A stretch of 64,000 bases of DNA from JBDROU01 sp043809745 [NCBI: bacterium] (GTDB lineage: Bacteria > Elusimicrobiota > JBDRMW01): positions 1 to 64,000 of the forward strand of contig JBDROU010000080.1 in NCBI GenBank assembly GCA_043809745.1, written 5' to 3'. The notes under the pieces are model-generated. The model was not told the DNA's origin. It was given only the letters and a program-made list of their open reading frames with translations, and searched no databases. The translations under genes were made by a program, and so were the position numbers. Below are positions 1 to 7,215 of this stretch, piece after piece. Position 1 is the first letter of the stretch; each line of letters opens with the position of its first letter.

Positions 1-38
1 ATGGCTTCTAGATAATCTTTTTTTGATTTTGGGCCCAT
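1..38 (-). CDS. N-terminal fragment of an insertion-element transposase/integrase (cut by window edge)
   Basis: Only the first 12 codons are inside the window, reading leftward from an ATG at 36-38: MGPKSKKDYLEA. A strong ribosome binding site (AAAGGGGGT on the minus strand, about 44-53) sits at normal distance, so the start looks genuine. From memory, this N-terminus resembles integrase-core transposases that begin MG.KSKKEYL and are common in uncultivated bacteria. The two subterminal repeats just upstream support a mobile element. The family is inferred from a very short stretch. Whether the rest is intact cannot be seen. Confidence 0.55.
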   Translation of the reverse strand, partial: MGPKSKKDYLEA

Positions 39-67
39 AATATTACCCCCTTTAGTGTAAATCTTAG

Positions 68-135
68 GGTAACATTATTTATGAGTCAACGATATGTTTT
101 TTTACCATGCCTCGGTAACATTTAATGTGAGGCAA
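68..135. repeat. Two 22-base subterminal direct repeats of the insertion element
   Basis: Copies at 68-89 and 114-135 share GGTAACATT at the left and GAG(T/G)CAA at the right, and differ at five positions. Start-to-start spacing is 46 bases. They lie between the transposase start and the host gene at 189, as expected for transposase recognition sites. Confidence 0.65.
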
Positions 136-153
136 TTCGCCCTTGATCTCTAC

Positions 154-182
154 TTGACTTTATTAGTATAGTTTAATATAAG
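154..182 (+). promoter_or_regulatory. Sigma70-type promoter abutting the porin-like gene
   Basis: TTGACT at 154-159, a 17-base spacer and TATAAG at 177-182 make a good match to the housekeeping consensus. Transcription would begin at about 189, which is the A of the next ATG, so the message may be leaderless. The promoter lies just outside the insertion-element repeats, so the insertion may have created or replaced it. Confidence 0.5.
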
Positions 183-188
183 TATAAT

Positions 189-1487
189 ATGTATTACTTA
201 TCTGGTTTATTCAGTATTGCTAAATTTAGAACTCGAAGTTTTTTAGTATCAGCTCTATTAATCTGTTTTTACTCTCTATCAAACGCATCTTCGCTTGATT
301 TAGGCAGTGAATACAGGCTAAGGGGTTTATCGTATTCCAACCTGGATTATGTGGAGAGCACCGGAGATAGTTCCAATTTTTACAGCCATCGTTTACGCAT
401 ATATTTAATAGGCAGCCCCCTGGATAATTTCGAAATTATAACAAGAATACAGGCTGTAGGAATAGCCGCAGGAACAACACCAACCAGCAGGTATCCTGAT
501 GCTGATTTTAATCCGTGGATAGAAAATATCTATTTTACTTTGAAAGATGTGTTTTCACTGCCTTTAGACCTTTCCGTCGGTAAACAGCCCTTTAAATACG
601 GACAAGGTTTGATAGTCTCAGACGATAATCTCGGATTTACAGGTATTAAATTGAAATACAGTTATCCCTGGAAAAACTTAACAAGCGAGCTATTTACTGC
701 CAAGATCTCAGAGAGCCAGGCTAAAGAGGGAGATTACGATATTCACGGATTGGTGACGATACTGCCGGGAACTGTTAATACATGGCAATTGGGCCTGTTT
801 TTTGAAAAAGATAAGTCCTCGGGAACTATTGTGGGCGTTAATCCCGCCAGTTATTCGAAAAAATATTTTATTGATCTTCTTGTTGAGGGGAAAATGGAAG
901 GTGCCTTTTACTCCGGCGAAGTAGTATTGCAAAAGGGAAACGCTGAATTAATTGATCCGGATCTTGTGGATCCAAATTATGACTCTATGGCTTATCTTTT
1001 TGAAGGCGGGTATTTCGGATACAGCGATAGACTCGGGCGGTTAGAGATAAAGGCTACATACGGAGAAGGGGATGGGGATAACGCAGGCACTCCGGATAAA
1101 ATAGAGTCTTTTGAACCCGGACTCGGCCATAAGTTTGACGGGCTTGAGAGGGTAGGATACGGTGATTTCTATGCGGCAACCCTTTATGATGTCTTTCAGG
1201 GCCTTAATCCGGGCTACTCAGGCCTTCAAATAATCGGTTTTGGCGGGAGTATTGCCCCTTGGGTGAAAAGTAATTTATATGTTAACTACCTCCTTTATAA
1301 GGCCAAAGAAGCTCCTTCAGGAGGGGCCAAGAATCTCGGGAATGAGCTTGATTTCGGAGGTAATTACTTATATTCTTCATATCTAAACTTTAAAGCCTCT
1401 ATAGCACTCTTTTTCCCGGGTGATGCCACCCAAATAGTAGGCTCAAGAGCTACAAGAATTATGCTTGAAACAGAAGTTAAATTCTAA
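189..1487 (+). CDS. Outer-membrane beta-barrel, porin / alginate-export-like
   Basis: A 432-residue secreted protein. Residues ~13-33 form a signal peptide (FRTR followed by a hydrophobic run ending SNASS). The rest alternates polar and hydrophobic residues and is rich in Gly, Tyr and Asp. It contains motifs such as RLRIYLIG, VGKQPFKYGQG and NYLLYKA, and ends in an aromatic strand (LETEVKF). This is the pattern of an outer-membrane barrel. The stretch around residues 60-150 recalls the alginate-export/porin type family. No Shine-Dalgarno is visible and the promoter sits directly upstream. No upstream in-frame ATG, GTG or TTG gives a better start. The substrate is unknown. It stands alone between a mobile-element end and a toxin-antitoxin pair. 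Confidence 0.6.
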   Translation: MYYLSGLFSIAKFRTRSFLVSALLICFYSLSNASSLDLGSEYRLRGLSYSNLDYVESTGDSSNFYSHRLRIYLIGSPLDNFEIITRIQAVGIAAGTTPTSRYPDADFNPWIENIYFTLKDVFSLPLDLSVGKQPFKYGQGLIVSDDNLGFTGIKLKYSYPWKNLTSELFTAKISESQAKEGDYDIHGLVTILPGTVNTWQLGLFFEKDKSSGTIVGVNPASYSKKYFIDLLVEGKMEGAFYSGEVVLQKGNAELIDPDLVDPNYDSMAYLFEGGYFGYSDRLGRLEIKATYGEGDGDNAGTPDKIESFEPGLGHKFDGLERVGYGDFYAATLYDVFQGLNPGYSGLQIIGFGGSIAPWVKSNLYVNYLLYKAKEAPSGGAKNLGNELDFGGNYLYSSYLNFKASIALFFPGDATQIVGSRATRIMLETEVKF

Positions 1488-1639
1488 TACAAATACCCAT
1501 TCTTATTATAATACTTCTATTTCTAAATTATTCTATATTATTGCTATTTATCAGTAAATTTTATAAATCTTGATTCCGTTTTTTATAATATTTTACCAAA
1601 ACTTTAACAAATTTTAGCAATTTTTAACAATTTTTACCC

Positions 1640-1668
1640 TTGACAAATGATAGTAATTGGTGTACAAT
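1640..1668 (+). promoter_or_regulatory. Consensus promoter of the toxin-antitoxin operon
   Basis: TTGACA at 1640-1645, a 17-base spacer and TACAAT at 1663-1668, preceded by TG, give an almost perfect extended -10 sigma70 promoter. It lies 50 bases upstream of the antitoxin ATG. Confidence 0.8.
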
Positions 1669-1678
1669 TAATTAGGAC

Positions 1679-1694
1679 TAATCAATTGTGATTA
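1679..1694. promoter_or_regulatory. Operator-like inverted repeat for antitoxin autorepression
   Basis: TAATCA-ATTG-TGATTA is a perfect 6-base inverted repeat lying from about the transcription start into the leader. A further half-site-like TGATTAAT follows at about 1699-1706. Phd/YefM antitoxins usually repress their own promoter through such palindromes. The assignment to this antitoxin is inferred from position. Confidence 0.6.
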
Positions 1695-1718
1695 ACACTG
1701 ATTAATAAGGAGAATGTT

Positions 1719-2000
1719 ATGGCATCAATAAGAACAGTACCAGCAGTGGAAGCGCGAACACATCTTGGGGATATTATGAAACGATCATTTAAAACAGGGG
1801 AAAGAGTTATCGTTGAAAAATCTGGAATTCCTATGATTGTGATTTTAAGTGCGGAAGAATATACTCGACTTATTCAGGAACGAGAAGAACGGTTCAAAAT
1901 ATTTGACCAAATTCGTGCTAAAGCACCAAACATACCAAGCGAGGAAGTGGACAAAGATATTAGTAAAGCGATTATAGCTGTTAGGAAAAAGCGTGTTTAA
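1719..2000 (+). CDS. Type II antitoxin, Phd/YefM family
   Basis: A 93-residue protein with the N-terminal Phd/YefM DNA-binding and dimerisation fold: TVPAVEARTHLGDIMKRS, then GERVIVEKSGIPMIVILSAEEY. The charged C-terminal half (EREERFKIFDQIRAK) would wrap the toxin. It should neutralise the PIN ribonuclease encoded next and repress the shared promoter. The ATG has a good ribosome binding site (TAAGGAGA, 1706-1713). Its last 8 bases overlap the toxin start, which couples translation. Length and layout are normal for the family. Confidence 0.88.
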   Translation: MASIRTVPAVEARTHLGDIMKRSFKTGERVIVEKSGIPMIVILSAEEYTRLIQEREERFKIFDQIRAKAPNIPSEEVDKDISKAIIAVRKKRV

Positions 2001-2433
2001 GGTTGTTATTGACATAAATATTTTTGTAAGTAGTCTGATAAAAAAAGACAGCGTACCTGCACGTCTAATACAGCTATGGCGTGAAAATGCTTTTTTAATA
2101 ATTATATCTGAGCAGATGTTGAAAGAAATACAAAGAGTATTGCAATATCCACACATAAAAGACAAGTACAAACTTACCAGTGAAGATATAAACCTAGCTA
2201 TTTCCTCAATAGAAAAAGATGCGATTGTGCTAACTGATGTGCTTGAACTGGATGTAATTAAAGAAGACCCCGATGATAATAAAGTATTAGCGTGTGCTTT
2301 GGAGGTACGAGCTGATTATATTATTTCAGGTGACAAGCATCTTCTCGATTTAAGAATTTTCGAAGACATTCCCATAGTAAAAGTAAAAGAATATTTGGAT
2401 ATTCTTGACCAAAAAAAATCTAATCAACGATAG
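1993..2433 (+). CDS. PIN-domain ribonuclease toxin
   Basis: A 146-residue PIN-domain protein of the 'putative toxin-antitoxin system toxin, PIN family' type. The first acidic ligand is in VVIDINIFVSSL (family usual is DTN; here DIN). The second is in ISEQMLKEI. The last are in EDPDDNKVLACAL and YIISGDKHLLDL. The family cuts RNA with Mg2+ held by these acidic residues. It starts with GTG at 1993 inside the end of the antitoxin, with AGGAAAA upstream, so expression is coupled. The Thr-to-Ile change beside the first Asp is a mild departure. The other catalytic positions look intact, so the toxin is probably active. Confidence 0.85.
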   Translation: MFKVVIDINIFVSSLIKKDSVPARLIQLWRENAFLIIISEQMLKEIQRVLQYPHIKDKYKLTSEDINLAISSIEKDAIVLTDVLELDVIKEDPDDNKVLACALEVRADYIISGDKHLLDLRIFEDIPIVKVKEYLDILDQKKSNQR

Positions 2434-2571
2434 AACTTCCCTCGAGTAATTTTTTCATTAACCATTACACAAAATTTCAAAAGTATTATGATTTAATAAA
2501 AAATCAATTCATTTTAATCTATTTATTTGTGATATTAAATGTCAAATTTCTTACAAATTCTGCCAAATTCT

Positions 2572-2599
2572 AGTTCCGATAAGCTATATTATGTTAAGT
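2572..2599 (+). other. dif: dif-like XerC/XerD recombination site
   Basis: The 28-base site has an 11-base XerC-type arm (AGTTCCGATAA, 2572-2582), a 6-base centre (GCTATA) and an 11-base XerD-type arm (TTATGTTAAGT, 2589-2599). By my alignment from memory it matches the E. coli dif site at 21 of 28 positions and the B. subtilis dif site also at 21 of 28. The XerD arm differs from the E. coli arm at one base. It lies in a gap where flanking genes converge, as expected at a replication terminus. Xer recombinases resolve chromosome dimers here. It could instead be a dif copy carried by a Xer-using mobile element. Confidence 0.75.
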
Positions 2600-2619
2600 T
2601 AACAAAATTATTTCATTTT

Positions 2620-2667
2620 CATTATGCATAATGTAATATATTAACAATATGCATATTATCATTGTTA
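2620..2667. repeat. Cluster of perfect AT-rich palindromes beside the dif-like site
   Basis: CATTATGCATAATG (2620-2633, 14 bases) and AATATGCATATT (2646-2657, 12 bases) are both perfect palindromes centred on ATGCAT. The second sits inside a wider TAACAAT / ATTGTTA inverted repeat (2642-2648 and 2661-2667). They begin 20 bases from the dif-like site. In DNA this AT-rich some palindromy is expected by chance, so a protein-binding role is only a suggestion. Confidence 0.4.
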
Positions 2668-3059
2668 TACAACACTAATAATGTACTCTCTTATGTATCA
2701 CATTAACATATTATTATTAGCACTCAATAAATTGTCCATATTTTACCATTTTCTATAAGATTCAAAATAAGTTGATTATCATTTTAACATAAATGATATT
2801 TTAATTTTTAATTGGAGCTTAAAATAAAAATTATCATATAATTACCAAACTTAAATAAATATCTATTATTTTGAATTTAGTAAAATTCGATTTCGAGTTG
2901 AATCTTAAATTTTTATAAAAACCAAATTAATCTCTAAAAAACAAGTTAAAATCGATGTCCTGGGGATACCAAACCATTAGAATTTTAAAATACACCCCTA
3001 AAATCGCAAATTTGGAGGTTTGTCGTCGAAAATAGTTTATAGTTTTAATCAATTTACCC

Positions 3060-3360
3060 ATAATTTCACGAATTTATAAGTATAGAAGGTTAAGAAGTAA
3101 TTTAAGATTATTTGATGGACGAATCCCTTCAACTTATGTTCAGTATGCTTTGCGGAAGTAGAGCCGCTGCAGACTACCTGAAATTTAACCGATAACCAGC
3201 TTTTTGAGTGATTTCATTCAGTATACTTCCCTGCATCTTCGTCAACAGGCTTATCGACAACAAAGACAGCGGTTCCTGCCGGTACTCCATTAGAACGGAT
3301 GCTATAATCTCTAACCAATGTACGCTTGAATTTGCCTTTCTGGCTTGGGGGACGTTGCTG
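3060..3360 (-). pseudogene. Degraded gene relic in a GC-richer patch
   Basis: On the minus strand 3360-3214 encodes a 48-residue stretch without a start codon, beginning QQRPPSQKGKFKR and containing NGVPAGTAVFVVDKPVDE, then a TGA. The same frame continues open past that stop to about 3060. A second start, ATGAAATCACTC, overlaps the stop and would give MKSLKKLVIG before a TAA. The base composition is clearly richer in GC than the surroundings and codon use looks like real coding. I do not recognise the protein. It may be the decayed remnant of one or two coupled genes left by recombination near the dif-like site. Confidence 0.3.
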
Positions 3361-3483
3361 TCAGTATTGACAGTTTAACTGGAATAAAATGGTCTTATGC
3401 GTTTTTCACGATTTATTTGCTTCCAATATGGATATTGAATGTATTGCGATTAGATATTCAGTAAGATAGGTTTTTCACTTTTA

Positions 3484-3972
3484 TTAAAATTTTATTATCT
3501 TTGGATTTATTGCTTTTCTGGTGAGTTCAAGTATGCCTAAAGTCCGAAATCCTTTGGGATTTCTCAACGAACCGGGATTAAAGAATAGTATATTATCTTC
3601 TCTATGAATTGTCGCTTCATGGCTGTGTCCAAACACAATACAATCCAATTTTTGGCCATGAAAATGGGATTTTACTTTGTCAATCAGCCCATAATGGCTT
3701 CCCCACCCATGTATTATACCAAATATCTTGCCAAATAACTCTACCGTGAGGCTTTTTGGCAGCGCCTGTTGAATATCCGGCGGATCCATATTCCCCCCTA
3801 CAGCATAAACCGGAGCTATCGTTTCCAAATCCTGAAGAACAGAATCATGTGTGATATCGCCAGAGTGAAAAATTGCCGATACACCATTCAGTATTGTGAA
3901 CACTTCAGGATTAATATGTTCTTTAGAATTTGATATATGCGTGTCAGAAATAACACCAATAGATTTATTCAT
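3484..3972 (-). CDS. YfcE/MJ0936-type metallophosphoesterase
   Basis: A 162-residue calcineurin-like phosphoesterase. The metal-binding motifs are in order: GVISDTHIS (Asp and His near the N-terminus), FHSGDIT, GNMDPP, IIHGWGSH and VFGHSHEA followed by NPGS. The length is usual for this small single-domain family, which hydrolyses phosphodiesters in vitro with Mn2+ or similar metals. The cellular substrate is not known. It lies 24 bases downstream of the small cysteine-rich gene and is probably the last gene of the cstA transcript. No strong ribosome binding site is seen before its ATG. Confidence 0.85.
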   Translation of the reverse strand: MNKSIGVISDTHISNSKEHINPEVFTILNGVSAIFHSGDITHDSVLQDLETIAPVYAVGGNMDPPDIQQALPKSLTVELFGKIFGIIHGWGSHYGLIDKVKSHFHGQKLDCIVFGHSHEATIHREDNILFFNPGSLRNPKGFRTLGILELTRKAINPKIIKF

Positions 3973-3996
3973 CTTATTATAAAAGGGAATGGGTAA

Positions 3997-4188
3997 TCAC
4001 TTTGAATAATTAGAACAGCCATTACAAAAAGCTAACACCTCATCCTTCATGAGCTTCTTAATTTCTTTAATAGCTTTTAAGAAATTTGGATCACCCGAAG
4101 ATATTGAAAAGCAGCATTTTGCGCAGACAGTAGCATCTATCCTGCAGCTAACCGTTTTCCCTTCTTTAGAACATACTATGCAAGGCAT
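3997..4188 (-). CDS. Small cysteine-rich protein linked to cstA
   Basis: A 63-residue protein starting MPCIVCSKEG with cysteines arranged as CxxC, a single C, CxxCC, and a C-terminal CNGC. This pattern suggests a zinc or iron-sulfur knuckle. It begins one base after the cstA stop, with its ribosome binding site (AGAGGGTG) inside the end of cstA, so translation is tightly coupled. In enterobacteria a small protein (YbdD/YjiX) also follows CstA-type transporters, but this sequence does not resemble it. A regulatory or assembly role with the transporter is possible. I do not recognise the family. Confidence 0.6.
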   Translation of the reverse strand: MPCIVCSKEGKTVSCRIDATVCAKCCFSISSGDPNFLKAIKEIKKLMKDEVLAFCNGCSNYSK

Positions 4189-4189
4189 A

Positions 4190-5785
4190 TTACACCCTCT
4201 TTAATTTCCTTATTACCTGTGCAGCTTCAATAAGCAGAAAAATTGCCAGCAGAATAAGAGCTATTATTATTACAAGGAGTTTAACATTCCCCTCATTAAA
4301 AAACTTCAACATTTGGATAACCAATGCTCCTATAGTCGTAAATAACATAAAAACTGTAGGTATTATAATATACCATGCATTCTTTCCTTTACTTAAAACC
4401 CAAGCAGATACAACAATTAAGGCCAGCGCTGCCACCAGCTGGTTGGACGCACCGAATACTGGCCATATTTCTACGGCTTGACCGCTGTATGCAAGTCCCG
4501 CACTAAACAAAATAACTACAAAGGTAGATAAATATCTATTTTTTATATTGAAAAGTTCTTCACTGATATATCTTGTTATCCTGGTTGCGCTGTCTAATGT
4601 AGTAAGTATAAATACGTTAAGTAAAGTTGCAGCAAATACAGATCCATACCCACCCAAGAAACTTTTAGTCAAATAACCATAACCCTTACTGAACAGCTCT
4701 ATGGGATCAATATTCACAGCATTAACTACATTTTTGATATTAACTACATTGCTTACTCCTGCACCAACAGCAATCAGAGCAATTACCGCAAGCACCCCTT
4801 CTACCAGCATTCCACCGTATCCTATCTTTACCGCATCCCTTTGATTTGATATCTGTTTTGAGGTAGTCCCTGAAGCAACTACTGAATGAAAGCCCGAAAC
4901 GGCTCCGCAGGCAACCGTTACAAACAACATCGGCCAGATAAACCCGCCTTTTTCTGATCCCATCTCAACCACCATAGGGATTGAAAAAGAGGCATTTGTA
5001 ACTACTATACCAATTATCCCAAACATGATCCCTATAAACAGCAAAAATGCAGATAAATAATCACGCGGTTGAAGCAGTATTTGGACAGGTGTAATAGATG
5101 CAATATAACAGTATATTATCAACAGAACCATCCAGAATAATGGGTTTGAAACACTTAACGGAAGTAGATTACCTATAAAAATTAAAAGCAAGAACAAAAG
5201 AAGTCCTACAATAGTAATGATTACCTGGTTTCTTTTAAGATAGTAAAGGAAATAGCCAACTCCTAGAGCGATAAATATCAAACCAAAAGATGGAATTACA
5301 ACTTTCGGTTGATCAACGTAAGTTTTTGAAGCAAGCAGTAAAAATATCGCAATTACTAATATTAATGCGAGCCAAACAAATATTGAAAAAAGAATCTTGG
5401 CTCTTTTACTAATAATTGATTCAGATACTGCCGCGATCGAATTACCTTTGCTTTTAATGCTAATTACCAGAGATCCAAAATCATGTACCCCCCCTACCAG
5501 CACTGAACCTACTAATATCCACAAAAAGGTTGGCCCCCATCCCCAAAACACACAAGCTAACACGGGTCCAATTATAGGCCCTGCGCCTGAAATCGAAGAG
5601 AAATGATGTCCAAAAAGCATCAACCAATGTCTGGATGCAACAAAATCTATACCATCATGCTTTTCATGTGCTGGTGTTGGTTCTTCAGGATCAATATCAA
5701 ATACTTTGCTTAAGAAACGACCATAAAATCTATACGCTAATGTGAATATTACTAAGGCTAGAATTAATACTAAAACAGAGCTCAT
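4190..5785 (-). CDS. cstA: CstA-family carbon-starvation transporter
   Basis: A 531-residue integral membrane protein with about 14-16 hydrophobic segments. The family signature is near the N-terminus: FGHHFSSISGAGPIIGP at about residues 59-75, then GVHDFGSLV. CstA proteins import pyruvate or peptides when carbon is short. This is the shorter bacterial form (the E. coli protein is about 700 residues). Its ATG overlaps the stop of the upstream 94-codon gene by four bases (ATGA). It is followed at once by a cysteine-rich small protein, so three proteins are made from one coupled unit. The substrate cannot be told from the sequence. Confidence 0.9.
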   Translation of the reverse strand: MSSVLVLILALVIFTLAYRFYGRFLSKVFDIDPEEPTPAHEKHDGIDFVASRHWLMLFGHHFSSISGAGPIIGPVLACVFWGWGPTFLWILVGSVLVGGVHDFGSLVISIKSKGNSIAAVSESIISKRAKILFSIFVWLALILVIAIFLLLASKTYVDQPKVVIPSFGLIFIALGVGYFLYYLKRNQVIITIVGLLLFLLLIFIGNLLPLSVSNPLFWMVLLIIYCYIASITPVQILLQPRDYLSAFLLFIGIMFGIIGIVVTNASFSIPMVVEMGSEKGGFIWPMLFVTVACGAVSGFHSVVASGTTSKQISNQRDAVKIGYGGMLVEGVLAVIALIAVGAGVSNVVNIKNVVNAVNIDPIELFSKGYGYLTKSFLGGYGSVFAATLLNVFILTTLDSATRITRYISEELFNIKNRYLSTFVVILFSAGLAYSGQAVEIWPVFGASNQLVAALALIVVSAWVLSKGKNAWYIIIPTVFMLFTTIGALVIQMLKFFNEGNVKLLVIIIALILLAIFLLIEAAQVIRKLKRV

Positions 5786-6066
5786 TTATTCTCTGAAGCT
5801 GGGTTTGTTTGAGTAGAAGGTATTTTATCAGGTAACACTATTCCAATGCCTATTATAACATACCCGCCAATAATTAAGAATGGTGAAAGGTGGCTGGCCC
5901 AATTCTGACCTGCCGGGTCAGTCTGGGTTAAAATAATAAATCCTAAAATTAAAACTCCTATACCAATACCTATTGTGCGCTTTCCCCTTTTGGAAATACC
6001 TATGATCTTGATATCTTTCTTTTCCTGCTTTTCCTTGCTTCTGTCCTTTTTATCTTTTTTGCTCAC
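5782..6066 (-). CDS. Small membrane protein with charged N-terminus, upstream of cstA
   Basis: A 94-residue protein. The first ~30 residues are almost all Lys, Asp, Glu and Arg. Two hydrophobic segments follow at about 32-48 (IGIGIGVLILGFIILTQ) and 63-79 (FLIIGGYVIIGIGIVLP). The start is GTG with a strong ribosome binding site (AAAGGAGA). It is the first gene of the cstA unit and overlaps cstA by four bases. Similar small double-spanning proteins occur in uncultivated bacteria without assigned function. Linkage suggests a transporter accessory role, which is inference only. Confidence 0.6.
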   Translation of the reverse strand: MSKKDKKDRSKEKQEKKDIKIIGISKRGKRTIGIGIGVLILGFIILTQTDPAGQNWASHLSPFLIIGGYVIIGIGIVLPDKIPSTQTNPASENK

Positions 6067-6098
6067 CTGTTCTCCTTTATTTTCAGCAGATCTTTCGT

Positions 6099-6140
6099 AT
6101 ATTCTGTCAAAAAAAGGACAATCTTGTCAATAACTAGAAA
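6099..6140 (-). promoter_or_regulatory. Promoter-like leader of the cstA unit
   Basis: On the minus strand two TTGACA hexamers occur (complements at about 6105-6110 and 6125-6130), with GAATATACG downstream of the second. A GACAA-GA-TTGTC palindrome lies at 6117-6128. Spacing to a good -10 is not ideal for either hexamer, so the start site is unclear. The palindrome between them could be an operator. Confidence 0.3.
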
Positions 6141-6266
6141 CGGCATTGTGAACGCGCTTCACATTTATATTTTTTCGGTAAGCTCTTTTTAATTTATTTT
6201 TGAAATTGAATTTCTTATGGCATGCAAATCCGTAGATCAATGTATGTCCCTATATTCCTATAAACG

Positions 6267-7103
6267 TCACTCGGTTTGCAATTTTTCTACTACAGCGTTT
6301 GAAACCCAGTTAGGAGTAGACGCACCCGCAGTAATCCCAACTATTTTATACCGCTTAAGGTCATCAGAATTCAAATCTTCTGCAGTTTGTATGAAATATA
6401 CTGGTTTTTTCGTACTTTGAGCTATGGCGACTAACCGTTTTGTGTTTGCGCTTGATTTATCCCCAATTATGACAAGTGCTTGGGCTTCTTTTGCAATTTC
6501 GAGCAGTTCTTCTTGCCTTTGGTTCGTTGCAGCACAAATTGTATTAACGACCGCAATATTTGTAAACTTTTTACGCAGTACTTCTTTCATGCGATCAAAC
6601 AGTAATGAATTAAATGTAGTCTGTGCTAAAAAAACAGCTGGCTCTTTTGCTTTAACTTTTTCAATATCTTCTATATTTTGCACCACATAAGCATTTGTAG
6701 TTACAAAACCCAGCAACCCCACTGTCTCAGCATGATTCCTATCACCTGCAATAATTACCGTATATCCCTGCTGGGAATACCGCTTCACTTCCTCTTGTGC
6801 CCTTATAACATGGTGACATGTCGCATTGATAAGCTGAAAACCTAAGTTTTCCAACTCATTCTCTTTCTGAGGAGGTATACCATGCGCCCTTACAACAAGA
6901 GAACTTGATTTCTCAACCGCATCTCCGTCGCAATAGATATCAATTCCTTTGTTCTTGAGATCTTCAATTACGAGTGAATTATGTATTAACGGTCCGTAGG
7001 TATAGACTTTTTTAGCTGTTGCCTTTTTTGCATCCATAACCATTGTAACCGCTCTTTTAACACCCCAACAAAAACCAGCTGTCTTAGCTACTATTATTTT
7101 CAT
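6267..7103 (-). CDS. ispH: 4-hydroxy-3-methylbut-2-enyl diphosphate reductase (LytB)
   Basis: A 278-residue IspH, the last enzyme of the MEP isoprenoid pathway, which reduces HMBPP to IPP and DMAPP with a 4Fe-4S cluster. The three cluster cysteines are visible: Cys12 (AGFCWGVKRA), Cys96 (NATCHHV) and Cys190 (NTICAATNQRQEE). The substrate motif VVRAHGIPP is present, as is EELLEIA near the C-terminal domain. Length is normal. It is a single gene, separated from its neighbours by about 110-200 bases. In related genomes ispH often sits with plsC and rpsA; here it is about 6 kb away from that cluster. Confidence 0.95.
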   Translation of the reverse strand: MKIIVAKTAGFCWGVKRAVTMVMDAKKATAKKVYTYGPLIHNSLVIEDLKNKGIDIYCDGDAVEKSSSLVVRAHGIPPQKENELENLGFQLINATCHHVIRAQEEVKRYSQQGYTVIIAGDRNHAETVGLLGFVTTNAYVVQNIEDIEKVKAKEPAVFLAQTTFNSLLFDRMKEVLRKKFTNIAVVNTICAATNQRQEELLEIAKEAQALVIIGDKSSANTKRLVAIAQSTKKPVYFIQTAEDLNSDDLKRYKIVGITAGASTPNWVSNAVVEKLQTE

Positions 7104-7144
7104 ATAATAAATATTCGCTCAAGCAAAACAATACAATTATAAAA

Positions 7145-7186
7145 GGAGGAGGGAGTACTTTATCATAAAAGTACTCCCAATCCTCC
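7145..7186 (-). terminator. Hairpin terminator after the SCCIGPR protein gene
   Basis: A long stem forms between 7145-7161 and 7167-7186: GGGAGTACTTT pairs with AAAGTACTCCC around an ATCAT loop, extended by GGAGGA/TCCTCC. On the minus strand it is followed by TTTTAT. It ends the single gene at 7216-7662 before ispH. Confidence 0.7.
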
Positions 7187-7215
7187 ATTAACTAAAAAAA
7201 CATCTTACTCTTGTA

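Larger units (their letters stand above)
1..135. mobile_element. End of an insertion sequence with two subterminal direct repeats
   Basis: The transposase start (1-38) is followed by two related 22-base motifs in the same orientation, 68-89 and 114-135. Both start GGTAACATT and end GAG.CAA, with 17 of 22 positions identical. Paired subterminal repeats like these are typical transposase-binding sites. The outer boundary is uncertain and may extend to about 143. A target-site duplication cannot be tested because the other end lies outside the window. Confidence 0.55.
2434..3483. other. 1.05-kb intergenic region, very AT-rich, at a transcription convergence point
   Basis: No intact gene is visible. 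It contains a dif-like Xer site (2572-2599), two perfect ATGCAT-centred palindromes (2620-2633 and 2646-2657) and, at about 3120-3400, a patch of clearly higher GC with relics of coding sequence. Genes on the left read rightward into it and all genes for 40 kb on the right read leftward into it. The remaining parts (about 2670-3110 and 3400-3480) show nothing recognisable. Confidence 0.7.

Noticed and set aside
2619-2646. Second dif-like site around the ATGCAT palindromes
   Set aside because: The arms line up poorly and the spacing between them is wrong, unlike the site at 2572-2599.
3200-3217. TTTTTGAG motif resembling the MITE-like ends (also near 10270)
   Set aside because: Matches are short and occur in AT-rich DNA without a partner end, so chance is the simplest explanation.
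3195-3260. Possible replication origin (TTATCGACA-like DnaA box near 3250 and AT-rich DNA)
   Set aside because: Genes converge on this gap instead of leaving it, only one imperfect box is seen and no dnaA or dnaN is near. The terminus/dif reading fits better.
3060-3363. TGA recoding (read-through) to join the relic reading frames
   Set aside because: Many genes in this window end normally at TGA (for example several ATGA overlaps), so TGA is a stop here; decay is more likely.
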